64,000 nt of DNA from Cordia subcordata (Eukaryota; Streptophyta; Magnoliopsida; Boraginales; Cordiaceae): NCBI GenBank assembly GCA_028554755.1, contig JAPTOF010000020.1, forward strand, positions 3,353,001 to 3,417,000. The letters run 5' to 3'. The position numbers were made by a program, and so were the translations under genes. Every line of letters begins with the position of its first letter. Within the stretch, counting starts at the first letter, position 1. Shown here piece after piece: positions 43,963 through 56,359 of this stretch. The notes under the pieces are model-generated. The model made no database searches, had not been told where the DNA came from, and saw only the letters and a program-made list of their open reading frames with translations.

Positions 43963-44333
43963 CAAGAGCAATTTCAATAAATTCCCCAAACGCCCTTTTT
44001 TCTCCACGTATAAGGAAGCATTTAAGGAAAAGCATCTCCAACATATTACCTATAGTTGACCCTACACATGGAGATATTCAACTTATCTCCTAAATCGATT
44101 TTGAACATCTCCATATGTAGGAATAGCAACCACATCTCCTAAGATAATATTAAGGAAATCTTGAAATAGGAAATTGTTGCAGTGAAATTGATATGGATTT
44201 CTTAAATAAGAGTTTGGTTAAATATAAAGAAACTATTCGAGTAAAACTAAAATAAGAAATCTCTACATATAAAACAATGGTATATATTTTCTAAATATAG
44301 GGTAAAAAAATAAAGAAACTGATGGAGATAGCC
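43963..44333. mobile_element. possible MITE
   Basis: The left end gagcaatttcaataaatt and the right end, read inward, ggctatctccatcagtt are imperfectly inverted. The interior carries ggagat/atctcc words (44,058, 44,102, 44,120). About 370 bp, with no clear target duplication. Confidence 0.35.
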
Positions 44334-44757
44334 TAACAACCCAACATAGCACTTGGAAAAGGGCAAGGGCGTGACAATTAGCCGCCAAAGCCATAGCAAA
44401 CCCTATTTTCCTTGTTACTTTGAGTAAATGATGCCAACAGAGGCCGAAAGCAGAAAATATTCAGCTAGACTGCGTAGTCGACTTCCACCACTTCGTAACT
44501 CGTTTGCACGACTTGAGAACAACATCGACATATACCTGAAACCTTAGTCCTGGTAACAATCCCACAAAATAATGTAAAAACCACATACATTAACGATAAA
44601 AAATGTGAATGCAACGAAGTCAAATCATAGAAATCACCCACAAATCTACGACTAGTCTGATTGTATATATACATGCATCTAAATAAACAAAAATTATTTT
44701 AAAAGACAAAATATCAATGAGAAAAAAAGAAAATTACCTTACCACACTCGAGAGATC

Positions 44758-44883
44758 AGTATGTCTCCTGATTAATTCTATGCAATGCAACATTTTCTTT
44801 TCTGGGATACTCCTCAAAGCCGGCCGTGACGGCGTCGGGTGAATCCTCCACCAAAATAGCCTTCACACGCGTCGCGGCCATTT
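44758..44883 (-). other. short ORF in a CpG-rich island (41 aa)
   Basis: The frame starts at 44,883 (MAATRVKAILVEDSPDAV) and stops at 44,758. The first 60 bp are unusually CpG-rich for this window (acgcgtcgcggcc, gacggcgtcggg), as at the 5' end of a transcribed gene. A donor-like gtaagg follows about 20 bp after the stop. No family is recognised. It may be a first exon, a short peptide gene or a leader. Confidence 0.25.
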
Positions 44884-44920
44884 GGGGTTTAAATACTTGA
44901 GAGCTCTGAGATCATTAAGA

Positions 44921-45118
44921 TTATGGCAGCGTAAGCCAGTGTCCTGCATGCGTAGAGCATAGTGACATATATAATTTAATGGCCCAATCGTTAAATGCTT
45001 GAGAATAGGCATGGTTTGCTGCATTCCTCCTCAGGCGTGCTGCGTGATCCTCTTTTTGGGCCTGTTCCAATTCAGGATTTGCAAATTGGCTTCTTCGGAG
45101 CTGACTACTAGCGGCCAT
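44921..45118 (-). other. short ORF, 65 aa, unrecognised
   Basis: The frame reads MAASSQLRRSQFANPELEQAQKED followed by an Arg/Asn/Ala-rich helix. It is hydrophilic with no signal peptide. It lies about 40 bp upstream of the CpG-rich ORF on the same strand, so the two may be parts of one transcript. No function can be assigned. Confidence 0.25.
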
Positions 45119-45813
45119 TTACATTCTATCCTTCTAGTCTTTGAGTCATCTATTTAAATACATAAAACTGAATTTGTTGAACCATATTCGTTCTCTGTAA
45201 AATTTTTATCCTTACTTAAAGCTGTCACATGTCATTTGTCTTTAAAAAGAAGAAGAGTACTATACACATTAAAAAAGAGAGGCTAATCTGTTACATTTAA
45301 AAAAAATGTTCAATAAATGATGGAAATATATCAATTTACATTATTTATGATTTTTTTTCTAAAATTATTTGATTTAAAAAAATATAAAAGTTGTGATTAA
45401 TTTTGAAAATTTAATATGAAAAATATATTTATATTTTATTTCTCACATTAATTGTCAAAATTGACCATTAACATTAATAAAAATATAAAAATACTTATTT
45501 TTTTTTCGGTTGTATCATATGGCACTACAATATTTAAAATACAGACTATAAATTCAATTAATATATTGTGTAATTATCTTTCCTTATATGATTGAATACT
45601 TATATTATTTATCTAATAATACTTATTTAATTATTTTATATATTACATGTACATAAAATTATATTTATTTTTTTCGTACGCCACACGGGGGAAAGACTAA
45701 TGGATACTATACTTATTAATAAGAATCTATATAAAAAAAAATCCCAAATGCATTTTGCATCAAATTAACGAAACGAAGAATATATTGCCTTGACAACAAC
45801 AACAACAACAAAG

Positions 45814-45855
<42 letters not shown>

Positions 45856-46419
45856 CACTATGTTTTCAATTTTGGAACCGAATTAATATCAGTTGTTATT
45901 TTAATTATTACATTATAACCTTCTAATGAAGATTTATTTTTGTGCCATTGATCCTATACTTAGTTAGAAAATCTTTCAATTTAAAATTTATAGCTACATA
46001 GTTAAATTTAGTATGGAAGACATTTTATATAATATATACATATTTATATATAGGTAATATAAAGTTTTTTTTATAAGTAGGTAGTATATAATTAATTAAA
46101 TTTATAATGCTAAATTGACATTAAACTTCGTGGATCGCACTGGACAAAAACTAGTTTGTCATTGACCAAAGCATCATAAAAAGATAAGTGTATTTTATCT
46201 TTTTATATTTTCTATTTTCCTATAAAACCATTTTCTATTTTCAGGAAATGAAAACAAAAATGATTAACTAAACGAGTTTGCTATCCTAATATTCATTTTC
46301 CATAAAAATAAAAACAGAAAACAGACAAACCAAACGCACCCTTACCTTTCTCAAGCTTCCTAATTCAGGTTCCTATCTATAACAGCAGCCTAGCCGGGGA
46401 AGGGTGTCCCATAAATTGT
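45119..46419. other. AT-rich intergenic DNA with a (GA)n microsatellite
   Basis: A GA run of about 34 bp lies at 45,819-45,852, preceded by (caa)n. The segment 46,200-46,340 contains MITE-like words (aaaacagacaaaccaaacgcacc). No gene is seen. Confidence 0.5.
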
Positions 46420-47026
46420 GGAATATATAACTTAAAAGGACTTTTCCTCTTAGGTATTTGTTTCATGTTTCGTGCTTCTGATTTTATGTCGTAATTATCA
46501 AGTAATATAATTGTTTTCTTGTCCTCATTCATGGAGTCATCTTATTGTTACGCTCGTTTTAATTAGCTTTTTTCTAGAAATGCTTTTTGTATAATATTTT
46601 GAAAAGATCTGCATTCGGGAAAAAGTTCCATTTCAGTTTTCTTTTAAGGGTTTAGCATCAATACTTCTTCTAATTGCGAAATCAATGTGCTCTTTCATTA
46701 AAAAAAAAAAAGCCAATGCAAAGGAAACCTTAGTTAAATGTGTTAATGTACTGTTGATATCTTTCAACTTTTGTGCTTATTTAGGTGATTTAGCAAAAAA
46801 GCCAAAAGAAAAAAAGAAGAAGAATATTTGTTTTCAAGATTGCTTTTCTAAACTGAATGGAAATAAGGCGTGTAGTTACCCATCAAATGAAAACCAAAAG
46901 GTAAAGCTGTTTATAAAGCCTTTTATTTCCTCACACCTTTTCCTTATTCCATCGTTGTTCTTGTACATTATCATGATGTAGTGGCCTTATGCTCGGTTTG
47001 TTATAAATCTCTACAAGCAGGATCTG

Positions 47027-49952
47027 ATGAGCAAACTGCCACATGAAATTCTAATAATGATATTATCACGTTTACAACGAAAGAGGCAATGAGAACAAAG
47101 TGTCCTTTCTCGTAAGTGGGAAAATTTGTGGAAATTTTTCTGTGGTTACATGAACTTCGATGCAGTCAAAACGATTTCCCTTGTGTACAAGGGAATGAAA
47201 GTGCTAAAACTGAAGCATGAGAGTTTAGGGACTGAGTGAATTCGAGTCTTGGATACTCATCGAGATTCATCTGTACAAGGAGTAAGAGTTGCATATGATA
47301 TGGGTGCGTATAATTCTTTTTCAATTATTCAGGCCGAAGATTCATATGCCTTTAATCGATGCTCCTCGCCTCTCTTCCACTTCCCTTGGGGGTGATCATT
47401 GTAGACATTTAGTGACTAGACTTGAGTCATTTCACCATCTTTCGTTCTAAGTCTCTCAACTTGAGCAACAGGTACTCGACTTGAATGACATGGTCAGTTT
47501 GTTCCAGTAATTTTTCGCTAGATCAAACCTCTCTCTCTCTATATATATTTCTATTGTGTTTAAGTTTCATTACAATTTCTATTTTATTGGTTAGGTTCTT
47601 GAGAAGCCTTGGAGTTTTCCCAAAAAATTTCCTAAGTTTATGTCATGCCCCCAAGTTTCCCCCACTTGAACTCGGGCTTGTGATCGCCGTGTGCCTGAGA
47701 AGATCGCTCCTTCTAAGTCCGTAAGGCTCTAAAACATAGAATAGAAAACTAAAACTTACAAATTTTCCATCAGAGCACTAATACTTTCAAGGCTAGTTAT
47801 TTTACATGTTCAAATTAACTACATATAATCCATGCTATAAAGGAATAACGCTAATTAAATTACATTAACAATGCCAAAAAAGGTCCTCTCTTCAATTCCC
47901 CTACTATTGCCCCTGTAAAGCAAATAAAAGAATAAGCAAGAAAGCTTAGTAAGCTAGACACCTGGAGTCAGGCTCGAGGTAGTCCTAGAATAACAAGCAA
48001 GATTGACCATAATGCAAGATTTACCATTATGCAATAAACATAAATGAGACATAGGACATACACATAATATGTTATCCACATCTTATATCACACCACCATG
48101 TAAAAGGCACAACTCAGACTCGTATCGCTCTCACCACTTACGCCTTTCACAACGTTTACACGAGCATGTCTCCCACTATACCACATGCCATACACAGAGT
48201 ACATCACGTATTAATTTACAGAAATACCACCTAGAGCCATAATAGATGATATACTGCCACACCATTCGCGTAAAATACTAGGCCACCATGGCCTCTTCCT
48301 GTCACGATAAATCATCTCCTATCGATCAGGGCACACAATGACCACCCGCAACCCTACACCTTCGTGCAGTGAACCATGTCCTACCCACAGGCACATAGAT
48401 CACGTCACGTTCTAAAATAGCAGGTATTCTCACTCGCCAAGGTGGGTGTCATGGCTCTAGAGGTTCTCATACATCACAAATAATATCCATTTCCCAAGCA
48501 CAAGCACAAAGTATGATCTCAATCACACATGTCTTCAGGTAACAGTTACATAAAATATAGTAACAATATCAAGTGAAATGTATAGAAAACGAGGATAACA
48601 CTTTGGGTAGCTTTTAGAAGGTGGTTTGGGATGGAATGTCCAACTACAGTAACAAAATCAAGTGAAATATTCAGACACAAAATAAAGTGATAGTACTTAA
48701 TTAACCAAAGATGATGCTCCTAAACCTTGAAATCTCGATTTCTTCTTCTTTTCATGGCTAAAAACATGTGCGCTGCTGTGAGGGTTTTGGGAGAACAGGA
48801 GCAAATGGGTTTGTGTTTTGTTTTAATCAGATAGATATATAATTTTTGGCCTTCTTTGCATTTTGCCCCCTTAAAGTTTAGCTTATTCTACAAAGCACCC
48901 CAACACCTGGCAACCTTAGACATGCAGTAAGTACACTCATGCACACACGTGGCATACCAAAAATTGAAAGAGGGGTGTGTGTTGTATGTGGGTATTAACA
49001 GTTCAGCAATCTCAAGCAATTGGAGATAAAGATCAGAGCTTATGATAAGCAGTGCATCCTCTTCCTAAATTCATTTGTGCGTGCATCTGCTCGGTTACAT
49101 AAATTTTCGTGCTGAAGCTGTGTGAGTAATTGAAGGAAACTTAGTCTTCTGATTTATTTTTGAGTTTTTGGACAATTTAATCCCCTTGCTCTTTGCGCGC
49201 TATCTCCCTCGTTCTTTTCCATGAGTTCATATTGTTAATTGTCAAGTATGAGTAAGTAAAACTTCGGATAAACAACTGTACGGCTTGGATGACTTCGTTA
49301 ATGCAAAATGTGCTTTTAATGGCCCACTATATTTTATTTAACGGTTAATAATTAAATCAAGGAAATTATTGTGTTAATGTTCAGTCGAAGTGATATGAGA
49401 TGTGTTCTGTTTTTTACATACAAAATGTAGCAATCCTCTTTTTTCCTCTTAGTTGTCCAGAATGTAGAAATCAGAATTACTTAATTTTGTTTCAGTTAAT
49501 TGCTGAGACAAAGATGGCAAGTAATGGCTCCTTACATGTTGAAAGACCTAGGTTTTGCTCCGCCATATTATAAGAACATTTTGTCCTAGATGACATTTTA
49601 TATTGTTCTCATATCACTTTTTTTTTTTTTTCTTTTTTCCTTCCCCTTCTCCAAATTGTGATTGATAATATAATATCGAAGGGGGTTTGCCGAAAGAACG
49701 GCCACAGGTACGTATATGATATCTTAGGCTCAACATTTTCCTATGGTGTTTGGTTGTAAAAATGAAAAAAGTCAACGAAAATTATTTTACTGGTCAATGA
49801 AAAATCAGCTGATATTCGTGAAAAATGTTTGGTGTTTGGGTGAAGTATGGTTTGGATTTGGGCCCGACCGAGAAGATGAAGGCTGCCAGAGAATGTGCTG
49901 CCAACAATCTAGCCCCAAAATTACCTCAAGGAGCTAGTTTAGAAATAATTTA
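47027..49952 (+). pseudogene. F-box gene, duplicated copy, broken
   Basis: It starts atgagcaaactgccacatgaaat, as in the intact gene, but loses bases within the F-box (tcacgtttacaacgaaag for tcacgtttgcccatgaaag) and reaches a stop at tga (47,091). A deletion then joins the early region (gcatatgatatgggtg, 47,291) to the exon 1 end region (attattcaggccg, 47,325), removing most of the leucine-rich part. Exon 2 is split by a solo LTR at 47,641-49,000. Exon 3 (about 49,668-49,708) and the last part of exon 4 (about 49,848-49,952) are still visible, with gaagatgaaggctgccagagaatgtg-type conservation. It is non-functional. Confidence 0.85.
47641..49000. mobile_element. solo LTR (probably Ty3/Gypsy type) in the F-box pseudogene
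   Basis: The 1360-bp insert begins TGTCATGCCCCC and ends GGTATTAACA, the TG...CA ends of an LTR. It is flanked by gttta (47,636-47,640) and gttca (49,001-49,005), a 5-bp duplication with one mismatch. Both flanks join up as F-box exon 2 when it is removed. There is no internal domain. TGTCATGCCCC-type starts are common in plant Gypsy LTRs; the superfamily is inferred from that alone. Solo LTRs arise by recombination between the two LTRs of a full element. Confidence 0.75.
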
Positions 49953-50558
49953 ATGTTTGTGTTCTATATATATATGCTCTTTGTGATCAAATTATGCTTC
50001 AAGTATGCAAAAATTATTAGCTCAGGTTGAAACATTCTGCTTGTGATATTCATTCTGATGCTAGGGGAGATTTGGGGTTACCGATTTGGATCGAAAAAGT
50101 GGGGAGAAAATGCGAGTTTAACGGGTTACAAGGACTATGAGGTCATTTTTGCTCTCGCAATAACGTCCATGACCAGCTATCATGTGATATGTCCGTGTCT
50201 TTTCGTCCGAAATTTAGTGTCAAATCAGAAGGAGGACCAACAGTTAGAAAATGTAAGGGACTGAATGGCGTTATTTATAAAATTAAAGGACTAAATTAAC
50301 AAATACGCAGAAGATCGGGAACTACAGCGGTGGTTAACCCAAAGAAAAGGCAAGCAAAGAGTGGTACTATAAAATCAGGGTTAAGTGAAGATCATGAAGT
50401 CATTGCACCATTATGCAGAAGCATAACAACTGAAGTATACAAGAAAAGTAGTATACTCGAGGAAAGTAAAAGCATGGCTTAGATTCATTCTAGAAAAACG
50501 AACCCCTTTCGCGCTCATGTCACGTTGGGGTACTTCGGAGCACATTGAAGTTTTAGGC

Positions 50559-51757
50559 TTAAGGGCACTTGGTCCTGTTGCCATGAGTGGTCATATCCGT
50601 GTAGCATTTCCCACACAGCTCTCTGTTGCCTGAAGTGCCCGGTGGCACACATTTGCATCTGGCACAGCATGTCCCGCAAGCCCTCCAGCACAAATTTGGC
50701 CTCGAATGTAAGCTGCATCTCACCTTGCATAATGCTCCACAATCTGCAGGAAAAAAACAAATGAAAATATGTATCAGTAAAACAAATGCACAACCACAAT
50801 AAAGTAGAGAAGATATTAGCAATGCTCATGTTCATATAACAGTTGAACATCAAGAAAAAGCGTACCCATTAATAGCATAAGCCTTCTGTTACCACCTCTC
50901 ACCACCTATGTTGAAAAAATGTAAACAAATATATATCAGAAATTAACGATATAAAAAGCAGCTTGGTGTATAAAGTTTGCTTATGTGGAGGTTGCATTTT
51001 TGAAGAAAAACTGTTCTTACATATTAAACCATGATTTTCAGGACAAACTTTGTCTAACAAGAACTATGACGTTTCAATTGCGTTCTTTTAAAAAGGTTTT
51101 GTTTTTTTAATAATTTTTAAGAAAAGTGTTTGTTTCCGACAGCTAAAATTTCTAGTTTATGAAAAAAAAAAAAATGAATTTGAGCTCTCTTTCAAAATTT
51201 TGATTACTTTTGAAGGCAAATACTTCTTTCAAAGAAGTATTTTTTCATGAAAAAGAAAAGCTTAACCCAAACAAACTCTATATATGCTATGGACGTTGTT
51301 TAAAAGTTTTACCTGTGTTCGGTGATCTTCAAACTCCACATCAGATGATACCTGAAAATTCAACCGGCTCAAACCAAATAAGAACTAATCCTTCTACATA
51401 GGGTTGGCAAATTGGCAAAATTAACCATAACAAGATACATAAGCAGCTACCAACATATGAGAGAAGCAAGTGTCACGTCTTAAGTTTAGAACTCCGAATC
51501 CAAAAGTGCTACTAATATTAGAGGTTTAAGCAAGAATTATATAAATTTCAAAAAAAAAAAAAAAACAATTTGTCACTTAAACTTGCAACATTTACTTATA
51601 AACCGAACAATTAAACTCACAGCATTTACTTATAAACCAAATAATTTAACACTGATTTCACTAATGTGAACGTTACAAAAAGAGGAAAGTACCAGTAATT
51701 TACCTGGGCAATGCAGACAACAAAAAGGGCCACTAGAAGAAACAACCGTGAAGCCAT
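50559..51757 (-). CDS. GASA/Snakin cysteine-rich secreted peptide
   Basis: Four exons join in phase on the minus strand: 51,757-51,704, 51,351-51,313, 50,905-50,866 and 50,743-50,559, giving 105 aa with GT-AG introns. Exon 1 is a signal peptide (MASRLFLLVALFVVCIA), exons 2-3 a short variable linker (VSSDVEFEDHRTQ...), and exon 4 the complete GASA domain with all twelve Cys (DCGALCKVRC, ACGTCCARCKCVPPGTSGN, CGKCYTD, TKCP). The GASA family are small secreted peptides, often gibberellin-regulated, acting in growth, redox or antimicrobial defence. The start is supported by signal-peptide quality and exon phase. A decayed second copy of the last exon lies at 41,741 in the duplicated unit, so this is the retained one. 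Intron 1 holds a short tandem repeat (cagcatttacttataaacc, about 51,585-51,660). Confidence 0.92.
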
Positions 51758-51759
51758 AT

Positions 51760-53900
51760 TGCTATTTGAAATTTTGAATTGCTATATAACTCTCTTCCAA
51801 CTTTCTTCGGTTCAGTATTGAGGGCAGCAAATGTTTAGTGTTTTTATAGGCGAACTACACCACTTGCTGATTACCAAACTGCCCATCCTTGTGAGTTGTG
51901 CCATCCACAGTTCATGAATCACGGTAAACCAAATTTTCTCTCATGACAACAAGTTTAACTCCAGCTGTAACTATTTGTAGTTCTTTTCTTATTTAATTCT
52001 TTTGAGACTTTGTAGCTTCTCCAAGCGATTTGATATACCAGTATATTAACCAATGCACGAGTTCAAATTTTTAAATGAGATTATAACTTATATAAAATTC
52101 TGGTTATGATTCAAGTACAACAACCACTCATTTAAAATTTTTTATGTAAATGTAGTCTGTTGAATGATGATATAGTTTTTTATATCATCTAGTAACATCA
52201 CGCTATCTCAATGTGCTATGAATTTAGGTTTATTAATTAGTGGTCAAGTTGTATCGGTTGTTTTGATGGTCAAATTACGCCAATTGTATTTCTTTTATTA
52301 TTACCAAAAAGGTAAAAAAAAAAAAAAAAGAGAGATCACTGCTATATCAAAAGTAATTAAAAAATCCTTCCTCTTATCTCATTTTGAGATAGGGAAAACT
52401 ATGTACCGAATGACTTCCCATATAGAAATAAATTCATCATTGTACTCTTTTCTATGTAATCGCATTATTTGTCCGATTGCCAACGTTTTTCAGATCAATT
52501 GTTTAGTGGGATTCATGGTTGGCGGGTGTCAAAAGTTGTCTCTTATTTAACTCCGCTCTCTGCCAGGTACTTATGTAGGCCACTACAATTTTTCTGCTCA
52601 AAGAAAAAATATGGGTTGATGCTAATAATCATAATGCTTATGCGTACTACATAAATTAAATTAAACGTATCAGAAGAAAGCGATGTCCTACTTGATGATA
52701 TTCCCTTCTTGTTTTTCCGTCGTTTCTCACGTGTTGCCCCGAGCTGTCTCCATTATTTCACCATGTTCGAAGCAATTGAGCCGGGGTGGTGGAACCACGC
52801 TGAAATCTAATGTTTTTTGTGCATTTTGGTAATAAGCATTTGAATTAATTTTAATAAATTAAAATTTTAAAAAAGTTTAATTTTAATTTTTTCCTCCAAA
52901 ATTTAAAAAATTAAATTTTCAAAAAAGTTTTTTTTTTATAAAAAAAATCAATCTAAACGAAGATTGAGGAGCGAATCCACACAGAATATTTCCTTTAAGG
53001 AATTCATATAAGTTTTCGACGGCTGTCTACAATTAAAAAAATGAGGTGCTCCTATAATTTTATAGAAGTGTATAAGAGCCAACCGGGACTGTAGAAGTTA
53101 CAATCTTCTACTCTTCTTTATTAAGTATTTAATATTTTCAATTTATAAAAGTATTTATTTTTCAAGATTTTATTTTAATTTTTAAAATGACTTCACTCTT
53201 TCTTAGCAAACATCTTAAATTTGTCAACCCCCCCCCCCCGGGGGGCTCCCCATTCCCATTTTCTCAACCCCCGACACCACCCCAATTTATAGATTATTAA
53301 TTTTTTTTATATAAAAAAAATCAGTGATTAAAGAGCTAGGTATGGTGTTGATATATCACACGTACAGAAAAGTAGACAGCCGCATTTTGTGTGGTGCATC
53401 AAAGTGAAGTCATCAAGGCAACGAAACTAGGCAATAAAACATGCCTCTTCCCCAAACAAGGATGAATTATGTAATACTAAAAATGTCGTGACAAAGAATC
53501 GTAATCTAGTGGTTTTGTAATGTGGTTTTTCATCTAAGAGATTTATGAATCAATTATTAATAAATACAAAGTATTCTATGTTTTGTGAAAGAAAAAATGT
53601 TAGTATCGTACTCTTTGTTCTAAAATCGAATATGGATTCGATACAATTCAAAATTTTAACAAATGTCTTAAAGAACGTAAATATAGGTGGTAAATGATTA
53701 TCGTCAACCCTTGCTATAAGTATTAGGCCAAGTCGTGCAACAAGCGAAAATTCTCCTAGTCTGTTGCCTACCATAGGTTTTGTTATATAAACAGGCAAAT
53801 GCTTTGTTCTTGCTCAAGTATTGGCCGATTATTGGGGGCTCCTATATATTAGACTTGGAGTTGCTCAAAGGACTTGGGGGGTATGGCGAGATAGCCCGAG
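51760..53900. other. intergenic: GASA promoter side, MITE-like words, C/G runs
   Basis: The GASA promoter should lie within the first few hundred bases; tttttatagg at about 51,840 is TATA-like only on the plus strand, and no clear minus-strand TATA was fixed. A run of 11 C followed by 6 G lies at 53,228-53,244. MITE-like AT-rich palindromic words occur at 52,820-52,960. No recognisable coding sequence is present. Confidence 0.4.
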
Positions 53901-53903
53901 GCT

Positions 53904-54516
53904 GTGGAAAAAATCATGTATCAAAATTTTTTTTTTTTATTTACGTTAAAAAAGAAATTGTCGAAGAAGCCAGTTACTATCCAGTTGGATAGATCACGGA
54001 CATGTGAGAGACAAGACACATTAAGCAGAGTGGATTGGAAAAGGCAATATAGAGTTCTGAGATCAGATAGCTGCAGTTCAATGCAATTCTTATCCTTCCG
54101 CACTCACATTCTCTCTCATTTAGCCGGAGGCAACCCCAGCGAAAATGAAGTAGAAGACAAAGATTGTTTCCCTTCATTTATTTATAATTTATATACAGAG
54201 CTAAAAGACACTGCCATGCCTTATCGTGCCACTCCGCACTTGGAAAGCTGCAAGCATCCAAGCTGAGGGCTTGTATCGTCTTCTCCACATTTTCAATGTG
54301 CAGACAATGCGGCACAAATATCTGTTTACTGCGCATATATAGGTTAGATTTGCTGATATAAGAGCTGAGTTCAGTATCTCGGGACATCGTTGTAAGATAA
54401 GTATTGATCATTTTTTCAGAAGAGACGTCCCTTGCATCATTTTTCGGTAGTTCTTTAATCAAACGTGGTGTATCATCGACAATGTATATTCTTATTGGTA
54501 GCGTAACTCTTAACAT
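53904..54516. other. overlapping unrecognised ORFs on both strands
   Basis: A 120-aa frame on the plus strand (53,904-54,266) and a 112-aa frame on the minus strand (54,178-54,516) overlap at their ends. Neither shows a motif, signal peptide or family that I recognise. The region is less AT-rich than its surroundings. The plus frame has an A/T-rich low-complexity start. They may be remnants of an old gene or chance. Confidence 0.2.
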
Positions 54517-54519
54517 TCA

Positions 54520-56350
54520 CTAGTCAATCTATACATTTATTAGTTTCATCCTAAATGTGTTAAAATCAATAGCCCTAGTGTCAACATCATTTTACATTCC
54601 TAAACCAAAGGTGTGGTACGCTAGATTACTGAGTAATACCATTAACCCAATGTGTGAGCACCTGAGAGTCTATCTCTATCCGAGCCCTGTATCCCTCTCT
54701 TTATAACCCTTTTTTTTTTTTTTTTTTTGGCTTGGCAAATGAGGCATTTCATTCCAAATCAAAAAAAAAAAAAAAAATCATTCCAAATCAAATTCTTTGC
54801 AGCTGCATGTCCTAGGTTTCCTCTGGAAAGGAAAAACTTTCAATTCGAATTTCTACCGAATATGGCTGGAAGAGAAGGGTGGATCTATAAGCACGAAAAA
54901 TCCATTGTACGTGATCCATTTTTTATGAGATCTAAATGTGTTACGCCCAATATTAAATAGAAAATTCTCTCCTAAACTGATTAATTACTGACTTGGCTCA
55001 ACCTCCTTTCAAGAGGAAAAAGAGAAGTAACTAGACAATTCTTTAAGCAATTTGGCTTGAATAATTTCGTGTACTAGAATAATACAAGCTCAACTCAAAT
55101 TAAAACTTGAGCCTGATTGTGAACCCTTTTCCTTGGGTCATATAAGTGCGAACACTGAACATACTATACTGATCGAGTGATTTGGGCTTTAGCCCTTAAT
55201 TTGAGGCCCGGGAGAGAGGCTTTTGGTTAGATCAGTCCAATTTTATAGTCCAAATAGAGAACAAAGTTTTACCTGTCAAGCCACTTGTGCATAATGACTC
55301 CACATACGGTCATTGATGCATCTCGCATTGGTTAGCAATTATATACAAGTCATTGATGCATCTCACATATAAGTAATTTTTCCACTGGGTCCTTTTTTTT
55401 TTCTTTTTTTCTCTTTGCCTAAAAATACCTTTAAATTACTTATATTTTCAATTACTTGTTAATAAATTCACATTCGAAGTAGCACTAATACTTTTTCCAA
55501 TAGAAACTAATTTATTGTTTCAATACAACTCCCATTAGCACACTGTTGTATCCACCCTGACGTAAAGTGGGTAGTTTTAAAGCAATAACTGATTAGGTCA
55601 TTTTTAAAATTAGTGAGCAGCTCAATGGATTGAATTCATTTTCTAGGAATAGGAAAAAAACGGTTCTCTATGTTTTCTTTTTACGTAGGGATATGAAATA
55701 GATTTTTTTAGTTTATATAACTCCTTATTTTAATATTAGTAGTTTAACCGCAGTTTTTGTTTTAGCTAGCAGAATAATTTCTTATTCTTTTTATTTTTTT
55801 AAATTTCAATATTTGACTCATATGATTATTTTTTAGTGATTTCTTTCTAATGGCCGAGTTTTCCAAGGTATAAATATTTTCATTTTCTTGGAAAGATCTT
55901 CCTTAAAAGAAAAAGATTTTAACGGAATCATCAATCAAGAAGTTTCATAACTTAGAAATAATAAAACACAATCACACACTTCTATGAATAATCCAAACTG
56001 GGATTATACATGATATATCAAAACCTAATGATAGAGAAGAGAGTAAAACTTCATAACAAACATTATTGCATCCTACAACTAAACCGGAGAAGATCCCACT
56101 TGGAGAAGATGCTCAACTGACCAACTACCTGATCAAAACCAGCCCCTACCAGACCCAAATTCATGTATATCGGGTGCATTAATTCATTATTATTTGATCT
56201 CTCGGATCCGGAATTCCCGAATACATTAGTTCACTAACATTTGATCTCTTGAACCTTCCTTCATGCTAAGTTTCTAATAAAAGTTACCAATACACTTAGA
56301 ACACGCTTAGTTGTCCATTCATAGAAGGGACAACACCGTAGAGATGGCAA
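54520..56350. other. AT-rich intergenic DNA
   Basis: A-rich and T-rich tracts at 54,712-54,777. No recognisable gene or transposon end is seen. Confidence 0.45.
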
Positions 56351-56359
56351 TAATTTAAA

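Larger units (their letters stand above)
46420..50760. repeat. segmental duplication unit 2 (F-box remnant + GASA gene)
   Basis: Direct copy of 37,970-41,990, enlarged by a 1.36-kb solo LTR and reduced by deletions in the F-box part. Collinear landmarks are F-box start, exon 2, exon 3, exon 4 and the GASA last exon. Confidence 0.85.

Noticed and set aside
45819..45852. Purine/pyrimidine tract considered as a CRISPR-like or regulatory array
   Set aside because: It is a simple (GA)n microsatellite without spacers.
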